From Stentor roeselii (lineage: Eukaryota; Ciliophora; Heterotrichea; Heterotrichida; Stentoridae): a stretch of 61,031 bases of DNA. Shown here piece after piece: positions 37,717 to 46,457 of the stretch (positions are counted from its first letter, which is position 1; every line of letters begins with the position of its first letter). The notes under the pieces were generated by a model. That model was not told the DNA's origin, searched no databases, and saw only the letters and a program-made list of their open reading frames with translations. The stretch is from NCBI GenBank assembly GCA_006503475.1, contig RSEH01000276.1, forward strand, positions 1 to 61,031, written 5' to 3'. The translations under genes and the position numbers were made by a program.

Positions 37717-39627
37717 ATGGAAGTAGTCGGCGATTTTGTCTTCTTCTCACAAGGTCGAAAGTTACTTTCACTCGAGATTCCATCAAGTAAAATTCGTAGC
37801 CACTTATGCCACACAGACGAAATAACCTCCCTAGTTCAAAGCAATGGTTCAATATTCACCGGAAGTTCAGACAGCACAATCATAAAATGGTCTCTTCCCA
37901 ACATCTCAAAATACAACACATCCTCCCCAGTACATCTGATGTGTGCCTCTCCAAACGAGATCTTTTACTTAAAAGCCTCAGGTCAATCACTGAGTCGTCT
38001 TGACCAAGTAAGTGAGCGATTTGAACAGACAGACTACTTCAAAGGCCAAGTAGAAGACGCGATAAGTCTTCAAATAACAAGTGACTTTAAGCAACTAGTC
38101 CTATTAAAAAGATTTACTCTTCTCATGATTCACGTCGACTCACTCGTGACTCGCAAGTTCGAGTCGCCTGTGCCGTTGAACACGATGCAGGTGCATCCAA
38201 ACAGCGACTACGTCGCTGTGGGTGACTGTACAGGGCAAATAGTGAAAGTTTATGAAAAATACACTACAAAAGTCCATTGGCATGCTCATAAAGTAGAATG
38301 TCTCGGGTTTACAAATGACTGCAACTTTATGTTATCAGGGGGAGAAGAAGGTGTTGTCGTCATCTGGCATGAAAATTCAACTGAAAAAAGCTTTCTTCCT
38401 AGACTTGGAAGTGCGATTTCTCATATAAAAGTCAATGACAACAACGACCATTACATCGTCAGACTTTTAAATGGCATGCTGAAGGTCTTTCGAACTGCTG
38501 ACCACAAGCAAGTCGCTTCTTTCTCATGTCTGGTCAACCCGAGTAAAGTCCTTCCAGGTGCAAAAGTCTATAAATGTGAATTTTCTGATGAAAACGTCCT
38601 TACACTTAACGGGTCTCCAGGTTTTCTTCAGTCTTTCGACCTGGTCTCGAAAGAACTGAAGCAGTTTGACTGTGAGTCTCGAAACTCGATATTAAGGGCG
38701 AAAGAAACTTACCCTTTTCCTTTTCATATCATCAGCTGGGCTCGAGTCGGAGAAACTTTTGCAACTCTTCAGTCTTCGGCTTCGCCTTATCTTAAAATTC
38801 AGAAGATTAAGTTTTGGAAAGATGATCGGCTTGTATCGATTGTTCTGCATCCTCATAATGACTCTTGTCACTCGCTTTTGAACTTTCAACAGTCTTTGGT
38901 TTCTCTTGGAAGAAACTCTTTCGTTTTTTATTCTGAGAAAGGAAACGGCTGGGTGCAGGTCGTTGAGAGGAAGTTTGAAGAACTTAAACCTCTTGCTGCT
39001 TGTGTTGCCTTTGGGGCTTTGTTTGTGGCTTTTCAGTCGTTTCTTACTGAGTGGGATGAGGGACTTGAGGTTTTGAACTCGTTTTCTGAGCCTTTTGGAG
39101 AAAATATTGAGCAAATTGTTGTTGCTGGACAGTTACTTGCTTTGAGAACGTTTGACATGGTTCATTTATGGAAGGGGCTGATTTTAAGATCAGTGCAACT
39201 AGGTTTTATCCATCGAATATCATCAACAGATGAGGTATTACTAGTCAGTCTAAACGGTAGTCCATACGCGCCTATAGACGTCCGAAAAAGCAATTCCAAC
39301 ATCCTCATAAAATTCGATCTAGACTCTCTAAAACCTTTAAAAGTTTACAAAACCGACTCACCAGCCTGGTCAGGACTGGACAAAAAAAACAACACCCTGA
39401 TAATCTCAAAACTCTTCGAATTTCAAAACCTCGACCAAGACCCCACCAGCGATTCTGACATCTTACCTCGATACCAAAGGACACTAAACGAAGAGCCTGT
39501 TGTAAAAACAAGTCAAAAACAGGTTCATTCCTTTTATTCCAATTCAAAATCTTCTTTTCTCGATGCTTTTTCTTCTTTTGATCTCCCTTCAGCTGACACC
39601 ATTTTCAATCAAATAGTTCTAGGCTAA
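37717..39627 (+). CDS. WDR75/UTP17-like WD40 protein
   Basis: A 636-residue double beta-propeller. WD-type units include CHTDEITSLVQSNGSIFTGSSDSTIIKWSL, and the diagnostic WDR75/Utp17 sequence HWHAHKVECLGF..LSGGEEGVVVIWHEN...FLPRLGSAISHI (about residues 187-240). In yeast and humans this is a subunit of the t-UTP subcomplex of the small-subunit processome, which promotes pre-rRNA transcription and 18S maturation in the nucleolus. The short C-terminal tail (LPSADTIFNQIVLG) also fits. It lies 12 nt upstream of a helicase on the same strand. Strand composition resets near 39.19 kb. Confidence 0.85.
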   Translation: MEVVGDFVFFSQGRKLLSLEIPSSKIRSHLCHTDEITSLVQSNGSIFTGSSDSTIIKWSLPNISKYNTSSPVHLMCASPNEIFYLKASGQSLSRLDQVSERFEQTDYFKGQVEDAISLQITSDFKQLVLLKRFTLLMIHVDSLVTRKFESPVPLNTMQVHPNSDYVAVGDCTGQIVKVYEKYTTKVHWHAHKVECLGFTNDCNFMLSGGEEGVVVIWHENSTEKSFLPRLGSAISHIKVNDNNDHYIVRLLNGMLKVFRTADHKQVASFSCLVNPSKVLPGAKVYKCEFSDENVLTLNGSPGFLQSFDLVSKELKQFDCESRNSILRAKETYPFPFHIISWARVGETFATLQSSASPYLKIQKIKFWKDDRLVSIVLHPHNDSCHSLLNFQQSLVSLGRNSFVFYSEKGNGWVQVVERKFEELKPLAACVAFGALFVAFQSFLTEWDEGLEVLNSFSEPFGENIEQIVVAGQLLALRTFDMVHLWKGLILRSVQLGFIHRISSTDEVLLVSLNGSPYAPIDVRKSNSNILIKFDLDSLKPLKVYKTDSPAWSGLDKKNNTLIISKLFEFQNLDQDPTSDSDILPRYQRTLNEEPVVKTSQKQVHSFYSNSKSSFLDAFSSFDLPSADTIFNQIVLG

Positions 39628-39639
39628 TAACTTATAAAG

Positions 39640-40857
39640 ATGATTGGTAGAGTGCTTCGTGTATTCAGCTCTGAGGCTCTTCCAAATTCATCAGCTTTTT
39701 CAAGCTTCAAGTTTCCTACACTGATTGAGAATATCTTGAAAGCGAAAAAGTTTGAGAAGCCAACCGATATTCAAAAGCGCACCTGGCCAATCGCTCTTGA
39801 GGGAAAAGACTTGATTGGCATTGCACAGACTGGCTCTGGAAAGACTTTAGGGTATTTGCTGCCGATGATCACTCATTTGTTGAATGCCAATAACAATAAC
39901 ATGAGTGTGAAGAAAGACCAGCCGCCTAATGGATTGATTTTATTGCCGACTAGGGAATTGGCTAATCAGGTCTCTTCGGAACTAACGATGTATGGAGGAC
40001 TTGCTGGAGTGAGACACACAGCAGTATACGGAGGGGCTTCAAGATATGACCAGAAGTTTAGCTTAAAACGTGGCAACCACGCAATAGTCGGAACTCCAGG
40101 AAGAATTGTTGACTTTCTTTCTGATAACTGTCTAGATCTAAGCAAAGTCAATTACTTAGTAATAGACGAAGCCGATTTAATGTTCGACATGGGCTTCGAA
40201 TCAATAGTACGTACAATTATCTCAACAACAGCTGAAATACGTCAAACTTTAATGTTCACAGCGACTTGGCCGAAAGAAATCGCGATTCTTAGCTCAGACC
40301 TGATGAATGATCCAGAAAAAGTCCAAATCGGGAGTTCAGACTTTTCAATGAACGAAAATATTACTCACAGACTGGTTCATTCTGATGATGAAGATAAATT
40401 CAAAAGTTTGTTAACAATTCTTAATGAAAACCCTGAGTCAAAGTATCTTATTTTCATGAATACTAAAAAACAAGCTGAAGAGTTAAAGATGATGATGAAA
40501 ACTGAAAATATTGTAGTTGATACTCTTCATAGTGATAAAGACCAACGTCAAAGAAATGTGGCGATGAGGTTGTTTACGATGAATAAAATTAGGATTCTTA
40601 TTGCGACTGATGTGGCGAGTCGAGGACTAGACATCAAGAATATTGACTTTGTTATTAATTATGAGATTCCTCCCACTTTAGATGACTTTATTCATCGAGT
40701 AGGAAGGACTGCCAGGGCTGGAAGCGAAGGAGTCGCTATAACATTTTACTCCAATAAATCAAGAAAAAATGTTATGAAAGGAATTATGAAAAAATTAAGA
40801 GAGGTCAACCAGAGTGTTCCGACGTCGTTCACAGAAATAGCTTTAGAAGAATATTAA
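39640..40857 (+). CDS. DEAD-box RNA helicase (DBP2/DDX5-like)
   Basis: A 405-residue helicase with all motifs: Q motif (KPTDIQKRTWPIAL), I AQTGSGKT (about 62-69), Ia PTRELANQ, GG, Ib TPGRI, II DEAD, III TATWPKEI (the usual SAT is TAT), then domain 2 with IV YLIFMNTKK, V ATDVASRGLDI and VI HRVGRTARAG. The N-terminus (MIGRVLRVFSSEA) is basic and hydroxylated and could be a mitochondrial presequence, so this may be an organelle isoform. It starts 12 nt after WDR75 and its last bases overlap the opposite gene's stop by 3-4 nt. Confidence 0.94.
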   Translation: MIGRVLRVFSSEALPNSSAFSSFKFPTLIENILKAKKFEKPTDIQKRTWPIALEGKDLIGIAQTGSGKTLGYLLPMITHLLNANNNNMSVKKDQPPNGLILLPTRELANQVSSELTMYGGLAGVRHTAVYGGASRYDQKFSLKRGNHAIVGTPGRIVDFLSDNCLDLSKVNYLVIDEADLMFDMGFESIVRTIISTTAEIRQTLMFTATWPKEIAILSSDLMNDPEKVQIGSSDFSMNENITHRLVHSDDEDKFKSLLTILNENPESKYLIFMNTKKQAEELKMMMKTENIVVDTLHSDKDQRQRNVAMRLFTMNKIRILIATDVASRGLDIKNIDFVINYEIPPTLDDFIHRVGRTARAGSEGVAITFYSNKSRKNVMKGIMKKLREVNQSVPTSFTEIALEEY

Positions 40858-42722
40858 AAGAATTTATTGTTAATTCTTAGAGAGTTTTTTCTGTTAAGTT
40901 TTGTTCGGATTTCATCCATTTCTAGCTGGCCTGAATCGATTTTGCTTTCTAGGATGAACTTTTCTTTTCTTTTCTTTTTGATTTGGTTGTTTAGGGCTGA
41001 AAGAGAAGATTTTAAAATAGTAAAACGCAATTTCGCACTTTCTAAAGCTTCTGAAATCGGAAGAATCTTAGGAATTTTTGAGAGTTCTTTTAGTAAGTCT
41101 TGCTTTTTCAATGAAAACTCTCGGGTTTTTAAGGTTTTTCTTTCTTCTTGTTTCGCTTTTTTTATTTTTTCGAATTTTTCTTTGATCCTGTTGGCAGTTT
41201 GGATTATTTTTCCTTTTTCCAGTTCGAAATTCAGACTTAAATCAGCGATTTTCTGTTGAAATTCCGAAACAAGTGATAAACATTTGCAGATTTTTTGTTT
41301 ATAGTCTGATTTCGATAGGAATTTAATGGAATTAGTCCTCGTTTCCACGAAATCTTTAAGATCAGGTAAAGAAAATCCTGAATTCAAAGGAGACTTTTCC
41401 CCAATTTTATATTGTAAAACATCAAGATCGATTTTTAAAGTTGACAAGTCCAAACTTCGATGCGTCTTTATCTTTAAAATGCCTAAATTAATTGACTTGA
41501 CTGACTCAAGTAGTTCTTTTCTCTGAATTTCTTTCAATTCTATATCTTTCGACTTTTCTTCTGTGATTCTTTTAAGTTTCGTTAAATAAATCTTCTGTTT
41601 TGTGCATAATCTAGTTTTTTCCATCAGTTCTTTTTGCGCTTCATTAAGACGGTTCAAAATGTCCTGTGAAGTGTCAATGGAGACCAAATGGTTCAACTCG
41701 AATTCAGCAGCTTCGAGTTGCCCTCGAAGAAAAATCTCTTTAACCTTTTTTTCCTCCAGCTCTTCATGCAAAGACCTGACTTTTCCTTCAAGTCCAGTCA
41801 ATTTTTCATTCTCAGCTTCAAGAAACTCCACATTTTCAATGCAACTTTCACGAGTTTGCGCAAGTTCAGTGAAAGTCGTGCTGAAATTACTATCCCTACA
41901 AGCAAAGCCTGTATTTTTTTCATATTTTTCAGCATCTAGGTCTTCCATACAGAATTTTTCATTTTCATTTTCAACGACCTTGCAAGTGCCTTTAGCGAGA
42001 ATCCAAGGATGTAGTTTTAAATCAGAATATTCAAGTTTTTCATCAGACCTGAGCAGAACAGAGAGAAAATCTTTGCATTCAGATGACAAGTGCACCCGAA
42101 TGCGTTCAACTCGAAAGTCTTCAAAGAACTTTTTTCTTTGCTCTTGTTCTAAACTCCCACATCCTGTTAACATCTCATAAAGCAAGACTCCCAAGTCACT
42201 GAAGTCCTGAGTTTTCTTCTTAAGTCCTCTTGTCAAAAAGTTACCACAGCCAAAAATTGAGAGCTTCACTGTTCCTGACTTCCCGAGTAACACGTTTTCT
42301 AATCGAACATCCCCGTGAACTGAGTTTTGAGAGTCAAGGTACTCCAAAGCTTCGAGAATCTGAAAAAAATAAGAAAATGCCTCGGGTTCTCGAAATGATT
42401 TCTCGGAAAATAACTTTTCGAATAAGGGACGACCTTCGAATAACTCGTTTATTTGGTAGATGTTTTGAGTGTCGAGGAAGAAAAAATAGTGGGTTAATAG
42501 TTTTTCATGAGAAAAATTCTGAACTTTTCTTAACATTGATGTAAGATCTGAAAGTTTTTCACTTAACTTGGAAATTTGGATGATTTTTAAACTGTAGAAA
42601 TGGTTTGAGTCTTTGTCTTGGATCTTCCAAACTGTTGAACAGGAACCGTGACCTATTTTTTTCACGTAGTCGAGACTCACTGGATCAAATTTTGGGAATT
42701 TATTGTTTTGTGGGAGATTCAT
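40854..42722 (-). CDS. Pseudokinase with long C-terminal coiled coil
   Basis: A 622-residue protein. Residues ~19-235 are a kinase fold with a glycine loop GHGSCSTV (24-31) and Lys46 (YSLKII) but a damaged active site: HRD is HGD (136-138), the following K is R (DVRLEN), and DFG is IFG (156-158), so the Mg-binding Asp is gone. Residues ~270-620 are coiled coil. It is likely a scaffold rather than an enzyme. Its stop codon overlaps the helicase stop in a shared TTAA (convergent genes). Confidence 0.88.
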   Translation of the reverse strand: MNLPQNNKFPKFDPVSLDYVKKIGHGSCSTVWKIQDKDSNHFYSLKIIQISKLSEKLSDLTSMLRKVQNFSHEKLLTHYFFFLDTQNIYQINELFEGRPLFEKLFSEKSFREPEAFSYFFQILEALEYLDSQNSVHGDVRLENVLLGKSGTVKLSIFGCGNFLTRGLKKKTQDFSDLGVLLYEMLTGCGSLEQEQRKKFFEDFRVERIRVHLSSECKDFLSVLLRSDEKLEYSDLKLHPWILAKGTCKVVENENEKFCMEDLDAEKYEKNTGFACRDSNFSTTFTELAQTRESCIENVEFLEAENEKLTGLEGKVRSLHEELEEKKVKEIFLRGQLEAAEFELNHLVSIDTSQDILNRLNEAQKELMEKTRLCTKQKIYLTKLKRITEEKSKDIELKEIQRKELLESVKSINLGILKIKTHRSLDLSTLKIDLDVLQYKIGEKSPLNSGFSLPDLKDFVETRTNSIKFLSKSDYKQKICKCLSLVSEFQQKIADLSLNFELEKGKIIQTANRIKEKFEKIKKAKQEERKTLKTREFSLKKQDLLKELSKIPKILPISEALESAKLRFTILKSSLSALNNQIKKKRKEKFILESKIDSGQLEMDEIRTKLNRKNSLRINNKFF

Positions 42723-43253
42723 TTGAATTATTGTTTTATTTGGGTTCAGAATGGTTTTGATGTTGGATTGGATTTTGAATTTGATTTGAATGGAACTGTT
42801 TTTAGTTTAAGGACTTAGAATAAAATTCATTTTCTTTTGTGGATTATAGGAATAGTTTAGATATTTATATTTTAAGGAAAATTAGTTATATGTGAGAAAT
42901 GAGATAGAGTAGGTTAATTGATAGAATGTTTTGAAGATAGCATTTTAAGCATATGCAATTTATAATAATTCATATAATCAAGTTATCAATTTAAAAAATA
43001 ATAAATATCAATACAAGCTCTCACCATCCATTAAATAAGTTTCATAAGGCTATCATATTCCTCATCACTCTAAAAAAAATCTCACCCTTACCCAAAACTT
43101 CCTCCAAGAATAACCTATCCTAACCCAAACCCTTCAAATCAATTCCTTCCTTCTAAACCTTCTCACCTCATCAAAAAAACCAACTCAATCCTAAAACAAA
43201 ACTCAAATTACATCTAACTCCTCCATTCTATTCAATAAATTAAATCCATTTGA
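42723..43253. promoter_or_regulatory. Divergent intergenic region with skewed leaders
   Basis: About 530 nt between the minus-strand pseudokinase and the plus-strand AMPK-like kinase. 42721-42780 holds 15 G and 1 C on the plus strand (a leader for the minus gene). 43081-43250 holds one G in 170 nt (a leader for the plus gene). The middle (42850-43050) is AT-rich with no skew and no open frame. Confidence 0.55.
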
Positions 43254-44690
43254 ATGCATCGAAAACGAGGAAGTGAAGACCCAGTATCAACTCAAGCATC
43301 AGGCTGGAAAAAAAAGAAAACTTTAATCGTAGGCCCATTAAAAATCCCAAAAAGCTTGATAAACCCGAAATCGAAAAGTGAAAAATCAAGTCCATGCACA
43401 ATCAAATCATCAAGAAGCAAAGAAACCTCTCCTAACACCCGAGCTATAAAATTCCAGATACCTTCCCCAAGAGTAACAATGGAAAACCTATCCGGTCTAA
43501 AACTTCAGAAGCTCTCAGGAGTTAAACAGTTCAAAGAAGATAGTTCTAGGATTTTAATTAGACAAAGTCCTAACCGAGCTTCTCCGAAATCGTTTTTAAG
43601 GACAAGAAATTCAGAGAGTACTATTTCGAAGTCCAACCCAGAATTCCATTCGAAACCGCTTTTTTGTAAAGAAAAAGCTGCTCTCATTGAAACTATCAGA
43701 GAAGCGTTTGAGATGACTCTTGTTGAACCTGCTACGAATGACCAGTTCTACTCAATCGCAGACCTTCTAGGACAAGGAGCCTTCGGCAAGGTGATGCTAG
43801 GTCACCACATATTAACAAGTAAAAAAGTAGCCATAAAGGCAATAGACAAGTCCCATCTTCTAAACGAGCATGCAAAGAGGAAAATATTCCGAGAAGTCTA
43901 CATATTAAAAAAAGTAAGAAGCAACTACGTGGTAAAAATTTTAGAAGTCTTCGAAACCGAAAAAAACTTCTTAATCGTCATGGAGCACATGACAGGCGGC
44001 GACCTCCTCAAATATCTAAAGATCAACGGCAGGATACCTGAAGACCGTTGCAAGAAACTATTTTTTCAAGTAGTTCTCGGAATCCAAACCATTCACAAAT
44101 TCGGGATTCTTCATCGAGATGTAAAACTTGACAACGTTTTACTTGACAAAAGCTTAGAAAAGATAAAGATCTGTGATTTCGGAGTAAGTAAAATGATTCA
44201 CAAGGGCGAAATCATCACAGATCAATGTGGAACTCCAGCTTATCTCGCCCCTGAAATCGTTTTAGACAAGGGATATGAAGGTTTCTGGTCTGATATCTGG
44301 AGTCTCGGAGTCCTTTTGTATTGCATGGTCTGTGGAACAGTGCCTTTCAAGGCAAATAACCTCCAAGATCTTCACAAAGCGATTCTTCTTGGAAAGTACG
44401 AATTGCCTGATTTTTTATCTGCTCAAGTGAAACACTTGATTAAAAACATGTTGATGATCGTTCCAAATAGAAGGATTCCAGTTGATCAAATCGTTATTCA
44501 TCAATGGTTCGATGATTGTCGCGAACTCTTCAGCGAAGTCTCCATGGATGAGGAGACTTTGAGGATGAACAGCGACGCGATGAGGGAAGTTGAAAGTTTT
44601 GGTTATCCTCGACAGTATATCATGAATTCTATTGAACATAAAAGCTTGAACCATGCTTATGCTACTTATCATTTGATTGACCAGAAGTAG
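43254..44690 (+). CDS. AMPK/SNF1-like CAMK-group protein kinase
   Basis: A 478-residue protein. The N-terminal ~160 residues are basic, Ser/Pro-rich and unstructured. The kinase domain has GQGAFGKVM, VAIKAID, HRDVKLDN (H287-D289), DFG at 308-310 and GTPAYLAPE. Hydrophobic motif and DIWSLGVLLYCMVCGTVPF are intact. The segment VESFGYPRQYIMNSIEHKSLNHAYATYHLI near the end resembles the UBA/autoinhibitory region of AMPK and MARK kinases. Upstream kinase control through the activation-loop Thr (CGT) is expected. Strand composition resets near 43.75 kb, at the start of the kinase domain. Confidence 0.92.
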   Translation: MHRKRGSEDPVSTQASGWKKKKTLIVGPLKIPKSLINPKSKSEKSSPCTIKSSRSKETSPNTRAIKFQIPSPRVTMENLSGLKLQKLSGVKQFKEDSSRILIRQSPNRASPKSFLRTRNSESTISKSNPEFHSKPLFCKEKAALIETIREAFEMTLVEPATNDQFYSIADLLGQGAFGKVMLGHHILTSKKVAIKAIDKSHLLNEHAKRKIFREVYILKKVRSNYVVKILEVFETEKNFLIVMEHMTGGDLLKYLKINGRIPEDRCKKLFFQVVLGIQTIHKFGILHRDVKLDNVLLDKSLEKIKICDFGVSKMIHKGEIITDQCGTPAYLAPEIVLDKGYEGFWSDIWSLGVLLYCMVCGTVPFKANNLQDLHKAILLGKYELPDFLSAQVKHLIKNMLMIVPNRRIPVDQIVIHQWFDDCRELFSEVSMDEETLRMNSDAMREVESFGYPRQYIMNSIEHKSLNHAYATYHLIDQK

Positions 44691-44712
44691 AATAATGATT
44701 GTTAACTAATAA

Positions 44713-45204
44713 TTAGGCTACTCGGGTGTAGTTGTCACCTTGAGAGTCTCGGCTTTTGGTGAATAAGTAGATGATGTAACCGGCGATTATAACAACTACT
44801 ATTATGTCCACCACTATTCCGTAGATTAGAGTGTTTTCGGAAGAGCCATTTGAGGTATCTGTTGAGTTTCCACAAGATGTTGAGTTACCTGCTGATGTTG
44901 AATTGTCGCAAGGTGTTGAGGTGTCAGTAGATGTTGAGTTCCCTGTTGATGTTGAGTTCGATCCAACATCAGCGCTGGTTGTCGTGTTTGTCGATGAAGT
45001 AGGCACTTCTCCCTCTGAAGGCTGACTAGCTTCAGTGTCATTGAGTTTTACAATCTCAGACTCCTTTGACAGTCCAACAAGTGACTTATCTATAATTTGA
45101 AGGAACCCAACGGGTTCTCCTCCATCATTAGTATCTTCTGCATAGAGGATAAGTGACTGACTTCTCAGAATAAACAAAGCAACAAATAGCCACCAACCTT
45201 TCAT
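44713..45204 (-). CDS. Mucin-like single-pass membrane protein with NST repeats
   Basis: A 163-residue protein. Signal peptide at residues ~1-22 (WWLFVALFILRSQSLILYA). The ectodomain ends in a low-complexity Ser/Thr/Asn/Gly block (about 75-120) with repeats of NST (for example GNSTST, DNSTSAGNSTSCGNST), which give many N-glycosylation sequons. A membrane segment follows (VVDIIVVVIIAGYIIYLF) and a short tail. Probably a cell-surface coat protein; I do not know the family. It converges on the AMPK-like kinase with 22 nt between stops. Confidence 0.82.
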   Translation of the reverse strand: MKGWWLFVALFILRSQSLILYAEDTNDGGEPVGFLQIIDKSLVGLSKESEIVKLNDTEASQPSEGEVPTSSTNTTTSADVGSNSTSTGNSTSTDTSTPCDNSTSAGNSTSCGNSTDTSNGSSENTLIYGIVVDIIVVVIIAGYIIYLFTKSRDSQGDNYTRVA

Positions 45205-45401
45205 TAATTATATTAAAAGCCATTTAGTCTTTATTAGGCAGTCTAAATATCCTCTAATTATAAAAACAAGAAATATCCAATTCTCTAAACTTCAACTTCC
45301 TAATCCAAGCCTAAAATAACCAAAAAAAATCTAAACCCTCTTCAATCACCAATTATTCCTCAAAATCCTTCAACCAAGCCCAGCATCTTAAATTCCTATA
45401 A

Positions 45402-46430
45402 ATGGCAAGCAGTGACGAAGAAATCCCAAAAGGTGCAGCAAGAGCAAACCTAAACTGTCGATTTTACCGTCAATGTTTCCCTAAAGTTGACGAGCTTGTA
45501 ATGGTTGAAGTTCTTCATGTAGACCAAGTCGGAGCAAGTGTCTCTCTTCTAGAGTACAACGGAATTGAAGGCCTTATAATGCTTGGCGAGTTATCCAAGA
45601 AGCGAATCAGGTCAGTGACAAAGCTAACTCGAGTCGGTCGCAAAGAAGTCGTGACTGTGATTCGAGTAGACCAGAGCAAAGGGTATCTAGACCTGAGTAA
45701 AAAACAAGTCACAGCTGAAAACATCTCAGAATGTGAAAAAAAATTCCAAAAGGCCAAGTCGGTTAACAACATCCTTCGACATGTGGCTCAAACCACTTCA
45801 ACCGACATTGAAAAACTCTACGAGACCATCGGGTGGCCTCTTTATGAAAAATACGAACACGCTTTAGATGCCTTTAAAATCGCAGTCACAGAACCTGAAA
45901 AAGTCTTTGAAGGACTTGAAATGACTCCAGAAATAAGAGAGTCTCTTTTGTATGTCATTCGTAATCGCCTTGCCCCTCAGGCGATTCGCATTAGTTCTGA
46001 GTTTTCAGTGACTTGTTTCGAATATGAAGGAATCGACTCAATCAAAGCGGCTCTTTCAGCAGGAAGAGACTTAGACGCTGAGAAGGTGAAGATAAGACTG
46101 ATAGCTGCCCCTTTATATTCAATGGTCATAACAACTGTACATAAAACTCAAGGTCTTGAATTAGCGAATGCAAGTTTAAAGCGAATTTCAGAAGAAATCT
46201 TGAAACTCAAAGGAAGCTTTTCTATCAAAGAAGCTCCTCACGTGATCGACTTGAACACTGGACAAGAAGCTGATGATTTTCTTGCAAAACATCTGAACCC
46301 AACCCGGCCGATCTCTGACATTGAAGAAGACAACGACGAGACCATGGGCGATGTCGACTTAGGAATCGACACAGCTGAAATCGACGCTCGTAACGCCGCT
46401 ATTCGAGATGAAGACGACGATGATGACTAG
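45402..46430 (+). CDS. Translation initiation factor eIF2-alpha
   Basis: A 342-residue protein. An N-terminal S1 domain (about 18-103) is followed by the helical domain and the C-terminal alpha/beta domain (KIRLIAAPLYSMVITT), then an acidic tail. The kinase target loop is GELSKKRIRS; Ser65 corresponds to Ser51 of mammals, whose phosphorylation blocks eIF2B. The preceding residue equivalent to Ser48/49 is Gly62, so only one phosphosite remains. A 14-residue N-terminal extension (MASSDEEIPKGAARA) precedes the usual start. The gene is intact and should be regulated by eIF2-alpha kinases. Confidence 0.97.
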   Translation: MASSDEEIPKGAARANLNCRFYRQCFPKVDELVMVEVLHVDQVGASVSLLEYNGIEGLIMLGELSKKRIRSVTKLTRVGRKEVVTVIRVDQSKGYLDLSKKQVTAENISECEKKFQKAKSVNNILRHVAQTTSTDIEKLYETIGWPLYEKYEHALDAFKIAVTEPEKVFEGLEMTPEIRESLLYVIRNRLAPQAIRISSEFSVTCFEYEGIDSIKAALSAGRDLDAEKVKIRLIAAPLYSMVITTVHKTQGLELANASLKRISEEILKLKGSFSIKEAPHVIDLNTGQEADDFLAKHLNPTRPISDIEEDNDETMGDVDLGIDTAEIDARNAAIRDEDDDDD

Positions 46431-46457
46431 TTAGCAGTAATATAGTAGAAAGATCAT

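Noticed and set aside
41602-42180. 192-residue plus-strand frame opposite the pseudokinase gene
   Set aside because: Ser/Phe-rich antisense shadow of the Glu/Lys-rich coiled coil.
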